Source: Bacterioplanoides sp. SCSIO 12839 (lineage in GTDB: Bacteria > Pseudomonadota > Gammaproteobacteria > Pseudomonadales > Oceanobacteraceae). From it: DNA of 64,000 bases. This document shows positions 45,701 through 54,716 of this stretch, in pieces; position 1 is the stretch's first letter, and every line of letters begins with the position of its first letter. The DNA lies in contig NZ_CP073745.1 of assembly GCF_024397975.1 (NCBI RefSeq), positions 2,196,501-2,260,500 of the forward strand, in the 5' to 3' direction. The translations under genes and the position numbers were made by a program. Under the pieces are notes generated by a model, which saw nothing but the letters and a program-made list of their open reading frames with translations, was not told where the DNA came from and did not search any database.

Positions 45701-46882
45701 ATGCACGTCCTAGGTCACTTATCCGTTGAAGAATTCCTGCGCGATTACTGGCAAAAAAAGCCCGTCCTGATCCGCAACGCCTGGCCTGACTTTGACCCCT
45801 TATTACCCGCCGATGAACTAGCGGGCCTCAGCCTCGAAGCAGAAATTGAATCCCGTCTGATCATCGAAGATGGTATCCCCGGCGATAAAGGCGATGGAAA
45901 AAATGGTGACCCATGGCAGTTAAAGTGCGGGCCATTCACTGAGGATGACTTCCGTGCCTTACCTGAAAACAAATGGACGCTGCTGATTCAGGGCGTTGAT
46001 CATTGGATTCCTGAAGCGGCGGAGCTACTCGAACATTTCCGCTTTATTCCGTCCTGGCGCATCGATGACTTAATGATCAGCTATGCCGTCGACGGCGGTA
46101 ATGTTGGCCCACATTACGACCAATACGATGTTTTTTTACTGCAAGCTGAAGGCCAGCGAGAATGGTCCATTGGCCAGATGTGTGATGATCAAAGTCCTTT
46201 TATTAAGGGTCCACAAATCCGGGTTTTAGAAGAGTTTAATGAAACCGATTCCTGGGTATTAAACCCAGGAGATATGCTGTACCTACCACCTCAACTGGCA
46301 CATCATGGCATTGCCCGAGGCGAGTGCATGACCTATTCCATTGGCTTTCGAGCACCGTCACAACTGGAACTGGCCCAGGCGACACTGGATGAAATATTGG
46401 TCAGCGCCAATGAAGACCAGCGCTATCAGGACTCAGACCTGCAACCATTAGAATCACCCGGCCTGATCGATTCACAAGCCGCTCAGCGATTACGCAACAC
46501 CCTGAAAGCAGCTCTTGAAGACGATGCCGTATGCCAACGTATTCTTGGTAAGTTGATGACAGAAGCTAAATACCCAGAACACCAGCCAGATGCACAGGAA
46601 GAACCGGAGTGGTCACAGCTCTGCGAACTTTTTACAGCCACTGACCATATCAACAAGTCGGAATTTTCGCGTTTTGCCTACAGCCAAAACACACAAAGCT
46701 GTGAGTTTTTCTTCCAGGGAAGCCATACAGAATTGCCCCTGAATGACTTGCCCTTGATCACATATCTGAGCGATTATGGACATTATGAGACAGATAAGTT
46801 GATCGAGATGGCAACCACAAACAGCGGTCGGTCTCTGCTGCAAACACTCTGGTCTCAACAATTACTGTATAGCGAAGAGTAA
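45701..46882 (+). CDS. roxA: Ribosomal protein L16 arginine hydroxylase (RoxA/YcfD-like cupin)
   Basis: Fe(II)/2-oxoglutarate JmjC-type dioxygenase; in E. coli it hydroxylates an arginine of ribosomal protein L16 (uL16). 393 residues, near the 373 of YcfD. The start HLSVEEFLRDYWQKKPVLIR is the family N terminus. The metal triad is in VGPHYDQYDVFLLQ (His, Asp) and in LAHHGIARGE (distal His). The C-terminal winged-helix-like part is present. The first 20 bp of leader directly follow structured repeat copy 2. The GNAT gene follows 11 bp later. Confidence 0.92.
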   Translation: MHVLGHLSVEEFLRDYWQKKPVLIRNAWPDFDPLLPADELAGLSLEAEIESRLIIEDGIPGDKGDGKNGDPWQLKCGPFTEDDFRALPENKWTLLIQGVDHWIPEAAELLEHFRFIPSWRIDDLMISYAVDGGNVGPHYDQYDVFLLQAEGQREWSIGQMCDDQSPFIKGPQIRVLEEFNETDSWVLNPGDMLYLPPQLAHHGIARGECMTYSIGFRAPSQLELAQATLDEILVSANEDQRYQDSDLQPLESPGLIDSQAAQRLRNTLKAALEDDAVCQRILGKLMTEAKYPEHQPDAQEEPEWSQLCELFTATDHINKSEFSRFAYSQNTQSCEFFFQGSHTELPLNDLPLITYLSDYGHYETDKLIEMATTNSGRSLLQTLWSQQLLYSEE

Positions 46883-46893
46883 GGAAAAAGCGG

Positions 46894-47814
46894 TTGGAAG
46901 TTAAAGTAGTCAGCTGGTCGGATCGGAGTTATCGCGACATACTGAGAGACATTCGCCAGAAAGTTTTTGTCGAAGAACAAGGTGTTCCCGCCAACGAAGA
47001 GTGGGACGACAAAGACAACCAGGCCATTCACTTTATTGCGTTTGATGGCAAGCGTCCGGTTGGCTGCGCCCGCCTGTTTAAAGATGGCTACTTCGGCCGC
47101 ATGGCTGTATTGGCCGAACACCGACACAACCACTGGGGTTCACGCTTGATTCGCGCCATAGGCGATTATTATCAGGTCGAACTGCGCGGCCGATTACTCA
47201 AAGCCTCGGTTCAGGCACAGGCGTATAACTTCTATCTGCACAATGGCTTTATCCCCCAGATTGAGTTCTTCTGGGATGCTGGCATTCCTCATTTGACCAT
47301 GACCAAAGCGATTGGTCGCGGTAACGGTGTTGCTTCTTCAACGTTTGAAATGGGCAAAGATTCTGAGCTGTATCAGCTGGAAAACGAAGCCGCCATCGAA
47401 GGTTTATTTCAGATTGCCTGCCAAAACAAACCGCGTAAATTATTCATCGGCATTACCGAGTTACAACATCCGATGTGGTCATCACAAGGGACGCTGGACT
47501 GTATTAAACGCTACTTACGCAGCTCAAGCCGTCGCCAGATTGATTTGTTAATCCGCAATGAATACCCAGGCATCAGCGATCACCCTCTGATTCGCTTGAG
47601 TAACCGCATCAGCAGCCGGATTTGCGTTAAAGTTCACAGCGGCCTCACTCTGAATGGAGCATTATTTGATCCGGATGGCTATCTGTTGATTCAGGGCTCA
47701 CATGTAAAAGCCTGCTTTAATTGCCGCGTTACAACGATTCGCCACAAGCGCGAATTTGCCGATTTATGGCGTGCGGCACAACCAACACGTGAAGCACGAC
47801 AACTACGACTGTAA
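46894..47814 (+). CDS. GNAT-family acetyltransferase with extra C-terminal domain
   Basis: 306 residues. The N-terminal ~140 residues are a GNAT fold with VEVKVVSWSD-type start, VEEQGVPANEEWDDKD, GCARLFKDGYFGRMAVLAEH and SVQAQAYNFYLHNGF, the ElaA/YjdJ-like pattern. The C-terminal ~150 residues (from about 150, containing LFIGITELQHPMWSSQGTLD) resemble the uncharacterised DUF7931 domain. The start codon is TTG, supported by AAGGA about 9 nt upstream and by GNAT alignment; no ATG is nearby. It is 11 bp after roxA and surely co-transcribed. Acceptor unknown. Confidence 0.82.
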   Translation: MEVKVVSWSDRSYRDILRDIRQKVFVEEQGVPANEEWDDKDNQAIHFIAFDGKRPVGCARLFKDGYFGRMAVLAEHRHNHWGSRLIRAIGDYYQVELRGRLLKASVQAQAYNFYLHNGFIPQIEFFWDAGIPHLTMTKAIGRGNGVASSTFEMGKDSELYQLENEAAIEGLFQIACQNKPRKLFIGITELQHPMWSSQGTLDCIKRYLRSSSRRQIDLLIRNEYPGISDHPLIRLSNRISSRICVKVHSGLTLNGALFDPDGYLLIQGSHVKACFNCRVTTIRHKREFADLWRAAQPTREARQLRL

Positions 47815-47850
47815 GTGCACAAACAAGAAGCTCACACATAAAAGCTCGCC

Positions 47851-47887
47851 AATAAAAAAAGGCCATATCGTTTTTGATATAGCCTTG
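47851..47887 (-). terminator. Intrinsic terminator of kdsB
   Basis: On the minus strand AAGGCTATATC pairs with GATATGGCCTT (47860-47887, one G-T pair), followed by a T tract (47854-47860). It lies 14 bp past the kdsB stop codon, between kdsB and the convergent GNAT gene. Confidence 0.88.
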
Positions 47888-47900
47888 TTTAGTCACTGAT

Positions 47901-48668
47901 TTATTGCTGTTGCAGCAGCAACTGCTCTACCCGCTCAACATCCTCTGGCGTATCAATACCATGACCCGGAGGCTCATCAATAATCGACATATGAATTTTT
48001 ACGCCATACCAAAGTGCACGCAATTGCTCGAGCGCTTCGGTTGTTTCTAACGCACACACTTCCATATTCTGATACTGGCGCAAAAAAGAAACACGATAGC
48101 CGTACATACCAATATGTCGGTAAACCGGCATTTTAGCCGTCATTTCGTCCGTACCATTTTTATAACCATCACGATCCCATGGAATCGAAGCACGGCTGAA
48201 GTACATGGCAAACTGATCTTTATCCAGTACGACTTTCACCACATTAGGATCAAAGGCATCATGATTACCCGATAACGGCGTGCATACTGAGCTCATACCC
48301 GCATCGGGGTAATTAATTAAACTCGCGGCGGTCTTTTCAATCAACTCCTGCGGAATCAGTGGCTCATCACCCTGCAGATTAACGATCACCACATCGTCAC
48401 CCCAGCCCTTGATTTTTGCGACCTCAGCGATTCTTTCGGTACCGTTTTCATGATCTGGCGACGTCATCACCACCTCCGCACCAAACGACTCCGCTTCACG
48501 CTGGATACGCTCATTATCGGTGGCAATCACAATATCCTGAATACCAGTTTCAACAGCACGTTCGTAAACATGCTGGATCATGGTTTTACCTGCCAACTCG
48601 ATCAGCGGCTTCCCAGGCAAGCGCGATGATGCATAACGCGCCGGAATAACAATTTTATAGTCTGACAT
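47901..48668 (-). CDS. kdsB: 3-deoxy-manno-octulosonate cytidylyltransferase
   Basis: Activates Kdo as CMP-Kdo for LPS inner core. 255 residues. The start IVIPARYASSRLPGKPL is the KdsB nucleotide motif, and NLQGDEPLIP and the YGYRVSFLRQ region follow. AAAGAAG precedes the ATG. Together with kdsC and the epimerase it forms an envelope-sugar group on one strand. Confidence 0.96.
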   Translation of the reverse strand: MSDYKIVIPARYASSRLPGKPLIELAGKTMIQHVYERAVETGIQDIVIATDNERIQREAESFGAEVVMTSPDHENGTERIAEVAKIKGWGDDVVIVNLQGDEPLIPQELIEKTAASLINYPDAGMSSVCTPLSGNHDAFDPNVVKVVLDKDQFAMYFSRASIPWDRDGYKNGTDEMTAKMPVYRHIGMYGYRVSFLRQYQNMEVCALETTEALEQLRALWYGVKIHMSIIDEPPGHGIDTPEDVERVEQLLLQQQ

Positions 48669-48711
48669 TTAACTTCTTTAACCTTCCGTATTTTACTGAT
48701 CGCCCCGAAAC

Positions 48712-49725
48712 TTACTTATCGTCGTAGTAGTCACGATACCAAAGTGCAAATTTCTCAATGCCCTCTTTCAAAGGCGTATTGGGTGCAAAATCCACGTCTT
48801 CAATGAGGTCATCAACATTGGCATATGTTCGCACGACATCACCCGCCTGCATATCCATGTAGTTTTTCTTCGCCTCAACACCCAGAACATCTTCAATCGT
48901 CTGGATAAAGTCGCCCAGCTGTACAGTATTGTGATTACCAATATTATAAATCTTGTACGGCGCGGAACTGCGACTGGTATCACCCGACTCCGGCGTCCAG
49001 TCAGCGCCAGCACCGGTTGGAATTTTCTGCGTAATCCGAGTCACACCTTCAACGATATCGTCAATATAAGTGAAGTCTCGCTGCATCTTGCCATGGTTAT
49101 AGACATCAATAGTCTCGCCACCAAGAATTTTCTTAGTGAAACCGAAATACGCCATATCCGGACGCCCCCACGGGCCATACACAGTAAAGAAGCGCAGGCC
49201 GGTCGTTGGCAAACCGTATAAATGCGAATAGGTATGCGCCATTAACTCGTTAGACTTTTTAGTCGCCGCATACAAAGAAACCGGATGATCAACCCGATCG
49301 GATGTGGAATACGGAATATCGGTATTTAAACCATAAACAGAACTGGAAGATGCATACACCAGGTGACCTACTTGGTTGTGGCGACAGGCTTCCAGAATAT
49401 TCACAAAGCCTACCAAGTTGCTATCAACGTAAGCATGTGGATTTTCAATAGAATAACGCACCCCAGCCTGAGCCGCTAAATGCACCACCCGATCAAACTG
49501 ATGCTCAGCGAATACCGCCTCTACTTCATCACGATTGGCGAGTTCGACTTTTTTAAATTCAAAGCCATCTAATTCAGCCAGCCACTGCAATCGACTTTCT
49601 TTCAGAGAAACATCGTAATAGTCATTTAAGTTATCAACACCAACAACCTGATGTCCCTGCTCAACAAATTGCTTACTGGTAAACGACCCAATAAATCCGG
49701 CCGCGCCGGTAACTAATATTTTCAC
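48712..49725 (-). CDS. NAD-dependent sugar-nucleotide epimerase, UDP-glucuronate 4-epimerase type
   Basis: Extended short-chain dehydrogenase, 337 residues. The NAD-binding TGAAGFIGS is at about residues 6-14 and the catalytic YAATKKSNE and SSSSVYG are present. The segment HLAAQAGVRYSIENPHAYVD and the VYGPWGRPDMA motif are those of UDP-glucuronate 4-epimerases (CapI/WbnF type), which provide UDP-galacturonate for LPS or capsule. It sits between kdsB and kdsC. Confidence 0.87.
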   Translation of the reverse strand: MKILVTGAAGFIGSFTSKQFVEQGHQVVGVDNLNDYYDVSLKESRLQWLAELDGFEFKKVELANRDEVEAVFAEHQFDRVVHLAAQAGVRYSIENPHAYVDSNLVGFVNILEACRHNQVGHLVYASSSSVYGLNTDIPYSTSDRVDHPVSLYAATKKSNELMAHTYSHLYGLPTTGLRFFTVYGPWGRPDMAYFGFTKKILGGETIDVYNHGKMQRDFTYIDDIVEGVTRITQKIPTGAGADWTPESGDTSRSSAPYKIYNIGNHNTVQLGDFIQTIEDVLGVEAKKNYMDMQAGDVVRTYANVDDLIEDVDFAPNTPLKEGIEKFALWYRDYYDDK

Positions 49726-49785
49726 AATGACTGACTCGTGTTTGATTCGATTTTAGTGCTTTAAAAATTACCCGGAACTGGAATT

Positions 49786-50349
49786 TTATTCGCTACGCGA
49801 ATTTTCAAATTCAGGCAACATAGCTTTGATGTAAGCTTCATCCAACGGCATACGGCTACCCAGAACAATATCAGCAACTTCACGCGCAACACCTTTGCCA
49901 CCCATCGCATCGGTAATAAGATCAGCGTGCTCCTGTACCAGCCAAAACGCATCTTTTGGAGCGATACTCAAGCCAACGCGCTTCATCACCTTCAGGTCAA
50001 TCACATCATCACCCACATAACAAACCTGATGCGGTGATAGCATTAAGTCATCCATCAATACTGACAATTGTGCCCATTTGTCTTTGCAGCCAGGGTAAAA
50101 ATGGCCAATCCCCAAATCGGAAGCGCGCCGGGTTAACGGAGCAGAATCTTTAGCAGAGATAATCGCTGTCACAACGTCATAATCGGCTAACAGTTTAATA
50201 CCAACGCCATCTTTAACATTAAAATGTTTTACTTCTTCGCCGTTGGCAGAATAGCTGAGCGTACCATCCGTCAGAACACCATCAACATCAAATACAACTA
50301 ATTCGATGGCACGCGCTTTTTCTTTAACCGCATTTGGAATATGAACCAT
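49786..50349 (-). CDS. kdsC: 3-deoxy-manno-octulosonate-8-phosphatase
   Basis: HAD-type phosphatase that makes Kdo from Kdo-8-phosphate. 187 residues (E. coli 188). Motif I VFDVDGVLTDGTLS and motif III/IV VGDDVIDLKVMKRVG are present, with the tetramer-forming insertion loop. AAGGAG lies upstream of the ATG. It is the first gene of the kdsC-epimerase-kdsB run. Confidence 0.95.
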   Translation of the reverse strand: MVHIPNAVKEKARAIELVVFDVDGVLTDGTLSYSANGEEVKHFNVKDGVGIKLLADYDVVTAIISAKDSAPLTRRASDLGIGHFYPGCKDKWAQLSVLMDDLMLSPHQVCYVGDDVIDLKVMKRVGLSIAPKDAFWLVQEHADLITDAMGGKGVAREVADIVLGSRMPLDEAYIKAMLPEFENSRSE

Positions 50350-50466
50350 AAGACACTCCTTAAACCACAGTTTATTCTATCGTAACAGACAGCTTTAACG
50401 GATTAACAGCAGGAGTAATAACTTGATAGTCATTTCATGAAGACTATGAACATAGCCAGAAAGAAA

Positions 50467-50542
50467 TGGCATCCCCAAGGGGATTCGAACCCCTGTTACC
50501 GCCGTGAAAGGGCGGTGTCCTAGGCCTCTAGACGATGGGGAC
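50467..50542 (-). tRNA. tRNA-Glu (anticodon TTC), CCA encoded
   Basis: 76 nt. Acceptor GTCCCCA/TGGGGAT, anticodon loop CTTTCAC-type with TTC, T-loop GTTCGAATC. The 3' CCA is encoded. It lies 21 bp downstream of tRNA-Ala on the same strand, probably one transcript. Confidence 0.97.
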
Positions 50543-50563
50543 ACTAAGACTGGAATTGAGATT

Positions 50564-50639
50564 TGGTGGAGCCTAGCGGGATCGAACCGCTGACCTCAAC
50601 ACTGCCAGTGTTGCGCTCTCCCAGCTGAGCTAAGGCCCC
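50564..50639 (-). tRNA. tRNA-Ala (anticodon GGC), CCA encoded
   Basis: 76 nt. Acceptor GGGGCCT/AGGCTCC includes the G3-U70 pair that marks alanine tRNAs. The anticodon loop is CTGGCAG (GGC). The 3' CCA is encoded. It is the first gene behind the promoter at 50658. Confidence 0.97.
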
Positions 50640-50657
50640 GTCTCAAAACGTGGGCGC

Positions 50658-50686
50658 ATATTACGGCTGAGCATCTAATGTGTCAA
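50658..50686 (-). promoter_or_regulatory. Sigma70 promoter of the tRNA operon
   Basis: On the minus strand TTGACA (50681-50686, perfect) and TAATAT (50658-50663), 17 bp apart. The base run after the -10 box is GCGCCCAC, a GC-rich discriminator typical of stringently controlled stable-RNA promoters. Confidence 0.9.
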
Positions 50687-50771
50687 CACTATTTATTCAA
50701 CTTCCTGAAAAATATTTCTCTAAAACAACAACTTACCTCTTTCATCACGGCGTTTCAGAAAACGGCAGGCC

Positions 50772-50810
50772 AATAAAACAAAAGCCCCGCTGACATTGCC
50801 AGCGGGGCTT
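50772..50810 (-). terminator. Intrinsic terminator of the BI-1 gene
   Basis: AAGCCCCGCTG / CAGCGGGGCTT (50782-50810, 11-bp stem, 7-nt loop) with TTGTTTTATT after it on the minus strand. It lies 23 bp past the stop codon. Confidence 0.93.
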
Positions 50811-50833
50811 GAAAGAGGTCAAACAATCAAAGA

Positions 50834-51553
50834 TTAATCATCTGAGCCCATTACACCCAGAATCTGCAGCAATGACAGGAACAGGTTGTAAATGGCGACA
50901 TATAAGGTAACGGTTGCAGAAATATAGTTGGTTTCACCGCCATGCAGAATCGCACTGGTTTCATAAGCAATTAAACCGGACATCAACATGATAAACATGG
51001 CAGATACGGCTAACGACAGCGCTGGAATTTCAAAGAAGAAAGCACCCAGAGAACAAACAAAAGCAACCAGAATACCTACCATCAGAGTCTTGCCCCAGCC
51101 ACTCAGGTCTTTACCAGTACTTAATACCCAACCTGACATCGCCATAAAGATCAACCCGGTTGTTCCCATCGCCATGGCAATGGTTTCAGAACCACCTGGC
51201 AGGCTGGAATAAAATGAAATAATTGGCCCAAGAGTCAGTCCCATAAAGCCAGTCAGGGCAAATACTGATACCAGCCCCATCGCACTGTTTTTGGTTTTCT
51301 CAACAAGGAACAACAAAGCAAAATAGCCAACCAATGTCAGCAGGCCAAAGTGTGGAACGTTAAAAGCCACGGATACAGCTGCCATCACACCACTGAAAAT
51401 CAGTGTCATAGACAACAGTGCATAGGTATTGCGCAGCACTTTACGACCGTCATGCGAGATCACGCCAGATTGCTGCTGAAAATCAACCGGCTCAGCCACC
51501 GCATCCTGGGCATGGCCTTGTTTCATATTTAAGTAATCGGGACGATTGCTCAT
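50834..51553 (-). CDS. yccA: Bax inhibitor-1 (YccA/YbhL) family membrane protein
   Basis: 239 residues, seven hydrophobic segments. The BI-1 pattern NTYALLSMTLIFSGVMAAVS at the first helix and VTLYVAIYNLFLSLLQILG at the end are clear. E. coli YccA interacts with the FtsH protease. AGGAG/AGGAA lies before the ATG. A single-gene unit next to the tRNA operon. Confidence 0.92.
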   Translation of the reverse strand: MSNRPDYLNMKQGHAQDAVAEPVDFQQQSGVISHDGRKVLRNTYALLSMTLIFSGVMAAVSVAFNVPHFGLLTLVGYFALLFLVEKTKNSAMGLVSVFALTGFMGLTLGPIISFYSSLPGGSETIAMAMGTTGLIFMAMSGWVLSTGKDLSGWGKTLMVGILVAFVCSLGAFFFEIPALSLAVSAMFIMLMSGLIAYETSAILHGGETNYISATVTLYVAIYNLFLSLLQILGVMGSDD

Positions 51554-51664
51554 TTCCTGCTCCTGTTAGGATTTTTTAACTGCTTTGATTGTAGCTGAGG
51601 CTCCGGCCGCTTAACACCGACAAACTTCAGGGTTTATCTTTCTTTACTCACATCGATCTGTAAA

Positions 51665-52786
51665 TCATTCGACAACATCAATGCACTCACTGTTCGTTGG
51701 ATCAAGCTTACACCGTACTTTTCGCATAATTCTCAGCATTGTCGGATCGTAAAGTCCCTCATCGCGCAATTTGAGCCTGAGTTGCTGTAGCTGTTTCGCA
51801 CGACGCTTTTGCTCTGTCACCGGGATATGCTGCCAGTATTCAGCTAACACATTGCGCTCTTCTGCTTTAACCCGCTTCACATAAAAATCGAACTTAAATA
51901 AGAAGTCCTCACGCAACATTTGCGCCAGCCCTGTTGGGAAAGCATCTCGGCGGGCAATTAATTGCATGGTCGATAAGGATTGAGGCATATTCATTATCTG
52001 CATAGGCGCATTTAACTGACCCGCAATGAAGGCATGATAAATGACAGCAGGAACCAGAATGGCGTCAAGTTCACCAGTGACAAACTGCTTCGCCGCCTCA
52101 TTCGCTGACAAAACCCGGGCTTTGGCGTTTATTGCTTCCACAATGGCCTTTAGTGTGGGTTCCTGGTCCACTGTTGCCAGTCGCTGCTGTTGCAATTCAG
52201 AAAAACCAGAACGGGAACGACTTTGTCGGACAAAATAGCTATCCCCCAGGTAGGCAACACCGGCAACCACATAATCACCCTGCTCCATTTTTTTAGCCAT
52301 TTTAGAACTGGCAATAACCTGACTAAGAATACGGAAGTGCTCAACATCCGGTACAGCGCCTGCAGCATCCAAGGTCGCAACAAAGCGGTTAAACTCATGT
52401 GCACGATTACCACGCATCAAAGCGGCCTGACACTCACCCGACTTTAAATCGGAAATAAGCTGATTCTCGTCTTGATAGGCACGCACATCCAATGCCAGGC
52501 CATAATGAAGCGACCTGAGTTTTTGATCATCAACAGTGGCATATATCGGGCCATTCTGACCCAGTGGATCCCAGACACAAAAGCTGCGATGGATTTTTCC
52601 ATCTACCAACTGGTCTGCATGAATTTTAGTTAATGCACGAATACGTTTCTGCAACGGCAAGTTGCTGTTCATCACAGTGGATTGCAGTTTCTCCACTTGC
52701 TTCTGGGTGAGCTCTCGAGCCAATGTTTGTGATGAAATCATCATCAACATTAACGCCACCCACAGTGAAAGCCATCTCTGCTTCAT
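51665..52786 (-). CDS. Exported solute-binding-like protein (DUF6091-type)
   Basis: 373 residues from ATG 52786, where a signal peptide begins (RWLSLWVALMLMMISSQTLA). The upstream in-frame part is not protein-like. SFCVWDPLGQNGPIYATVDD, SDLKSGECQAALMRG and LATVDQEPTLKAIVEA suggest a periplasmic TRAP- or phosphonate-binding-protein-like fold, as in DUF6091 proteins of Oceanospirillales. Two Cys near the end (RCKLDPTNSEC) may pair. No transporter genes adjoin it. Function not known. Confidence 0.7.
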   Translation of the reverse strand: MKQRWLSLWVALMLMMISSQTLARELTQKQVEKLQSTVMNSNLPLQKRIRALTKIHADQLVDGKIHRSFCVWDPLGQNGPIYATVDDQKLRSLHYGLALDVRAYQDENQLISDLKSGECQAALMRGNRAHEFNRFVATLDAAGAVPDVEHFRILSQVIASSKMAKKMEQGDYVVAGVAYLGDSYFVRQSRSRSGFSELQQQRLATVDQEPTLKAIVEAINAKARVLSANEAAKQFVTGELDAILVPAVIYHAFIAGQLNAPMQIMNMPQSLSTMQLIARRDAFPTGLAQMLREDFLFKFDFYVKRVKAEERNVLAEYWQHIPVTEQKRRAKQLQQLRLKLRDEGLYDPTMLRIMRKVRCKLDPTNSECIDVVE

Positions 52787-52979
52787 TGGTGAGTTTCCTT
52801 GTTTTATTTTTATCATTATCTGACACGCAACAGCATTATCCTGGCTCAATCAGCAGAGTACAAGACACGCAACCCTACAATCAGCCGGGTTTTAAACTGA
52901 TAAATTACGTTTTGTAACAGACGAAATCAAAAACACCCAGTAATGTGAGCATCATAAAAATAACAAGGACATAACTGAC

Positions 52980-54641
52980 ATGACAGATATTGCTCTGCAA
53001 ACACCTCTTGAACGACTATACCACTGGGAAAAACACAGCCCGGATAAAACCTATCTGAGACAGCCAATCGATCGAGTATTTCATGAATACACCTGGGCTG
53101 AGGTAGGACAGAAGGTCAGGCGGCTTGCCAGTGCTTTAATTGCACAAAATTTTGACCAAGGCAGCCACATTGCCATTTTGTCCAAAAATTGCGCAGAATG
53201 GTTCATTTCTGACCTTGCCATCATGATGGCCGGGCATATTTCCGTTCCGATTTACTCCACTGCCGGACAAGAAACGATTCAGTACGTATTAAACCACAGT
53301 AATTGCCGGGCAATTTTCATCGGCAAACTGGATGATACTCTGTCTCAGTGCGATGCAATCCCAGGTCACATCAAACGACTGGGCTTTCCATATCCAAATG
53401 CTGAACGTTCAGAAGTAAAACTGGATTACCACTGGTCGGAACTTCAGGCCCAACCGCCACACCCAGGCAATCCGGTGCCATCCCTGGGTGACACCATGAC
53501 AATCATTTATACATCCGGCAGCACAGGCAACCCCAAAGGTGTCGTTAACACCTTCGGAGCTTATGCTTTTGCCTGTAAACAGTTTGCCGACATGGTACAA
53601 CTGACACCAGCCGACCGCGCACTCAGCTATTTACCTCTGGCACACATCACTGAGCGCGCCGTTGTTGAAGGTGCCAGTATCTTTTCAGGTTGTGAAATTA
53701 CCTTTGTCGAGAGCCTGGATACCTTCCCGGAAGATTTGAAAGCCACATCCCCCACCCTGTTCGTTTCCGTTCCGCGGCTGTGGACACGATTCCAAATGGG
53801 TGTGTTGGCCAAGATGCCGCCGAAAAAGCTGAATCTGCTGCTCAGCATCCCGATCATCAACAAAGTGGTTGCGAAAAAAATTCGGCAGCAACTGGGGCTC
53901 GACAGCGCAAGGATTTATGGCAGTGGCTCAGCGCCATTATCCCCGGCGACCATTCGTTGGTTTGAACGCATTGGCATTGAGATCACCGAAGCCTGGGGCA
54001 TGTCTGAAACCAATGTACTGGGCACCATCAGCCATCCATTCCGCAGTGATAAAGTAGGCAGCATTGGCAAACCCTACCCAGGTGTTGAACTACGTTTATC
54101 GGATGAGGGAGAAATTCAGGTACGCGGCGATTTTCTGATGAAAGAATATTACCTTGAACCCGAAAAAACGGCTGAAGAATTTACCGAAGACGGGTTCCTA
54201 AAAACCGGTGACAAAGGCTCCATTGATGACGAAGGTTATGTTCGTATTACCGGTCGACTGAAAGAGATTTTCAAAACCGCCAAAGGCAAATATGTTGCTC
54301 CGGTACCCATTGAATCCAAATTGATGGAAAACCCATTAATTGAGCAAGTGTGTGTTACCGGAACAAACCTGAAACAACCCATTGCACTGGTGGTACTGGC
54401 TGAAGATGCTAAATCACACGACCATGACCACATTAATGACAGCCTGAAACGCACGTTATCGAAGGTGAACGCCAAACTGGAAAGTCATGCCGTGCTGGAT
54501 AGTATTGTCATTGTTAAGGAAAGCTGGACACCCGATAACGGACTGCTAACACCAACACTGAAAATTCGTCGCCACCTGCTTGAAGGCCGCTACCAGGAAA
54601 CGATTCAACAGGAGCGAAGCGACAAAATTAACTGGCTATAA
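52980..54641 (+). CDS. Long-chain acyl-CoA synthetase (FAA1/FadD15 subfamily)
   Basis: 553-residue AMP-forming ligase. P-loop IIYTSGSTGNPKGVV, adenylation motif EAWGMSETN, and the late GRLKEIFKTAKGKYVAP region are of the eukaryote-like FAA1/FadD15 group, distinct from the FadD at 1934. The linker ASIFSGCEITFVES and the helical insertion after LWTRFQMGVLAKMPP are usual in that group. Substrate is probably a long-chain fatty acid. It is convergent with the cytochrome gene. Confidence 0.87.
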   Translation: MTDIALQTPLERLYHWEKHSPDKTYLRQPIDRVFHEYTWAEVGQKVRRLASALIAQNFDQGSHIAILSKNCAEWFISDLAIMMAGHISVPIYSTAGQETIQYVLNHSNCRAIFIGKLDDTLSQCDAIPGHIKRLGFPYPNAERSEVKLDYHWSELQAQPPHPGNPVPSLGDTMTIIYTSGSTGNPKGVVNTFGAYAFACKQFADMVQLTPADRALSYLPLAHITERAVVEGASIFSGCEITFVESLDTFPEDLKATSPTLFVSVPRLWTRFQMGVLAKMPPKKLNLLLSIPIINKVVAKKIRQQLGLDSARIYGSGSAPLSPATIRWFERIGIEITEAWGMSETNVLGTISHPFRSDKVGSIGKPYPGVELRLSDEGEIQVRGDFLMKEYYLEPEKTAEEFTEDGFLKTGDKGSIDDEGYVRITGRLKEIFKTAKGKYVAPVPIESKLMENPLIEQVCVTGTNLKQPIALVVLAEDAKSHDHDHINDSLKRTLSKVNAKLESHAVLDSIVIVKESWTPDNGLLTPTLKIRRHLLEGRYQETIQQERSDKINWL

Positions 54642-54654
54642 CGGTATTAATGAT

Positions 54655-54686
54655 TGCCCTGATACTCGGGAGTGAGTTTCAGGGCA
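54655..54686. terminator. Hairpin between convergent genes
   Basis: TGCCCTGA (54655-54662) and TCAGGGCA (54679-54686) form an 8-bp stem with a 16-nt loop that has its own ACTC/GAGT pairing. No strong T run follows. It sits between the convergent acyl-CoA synthetase and cytochrome genes. Confidence 0.5.
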
Positions 54687-54716
54687 TATAACATACCCCC
54701 TCACTGTCATAACCAC

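Noticed and set aside
45701-46882. Cupin protein as a DMSP lyase for the acrylate-type pathway
   Set aside because: The length, the N-terminal motif and the purB neighbour point to RoxA (JmjC-type L16 hydroxylase), not the small DddL/Q/W cupin lyases.
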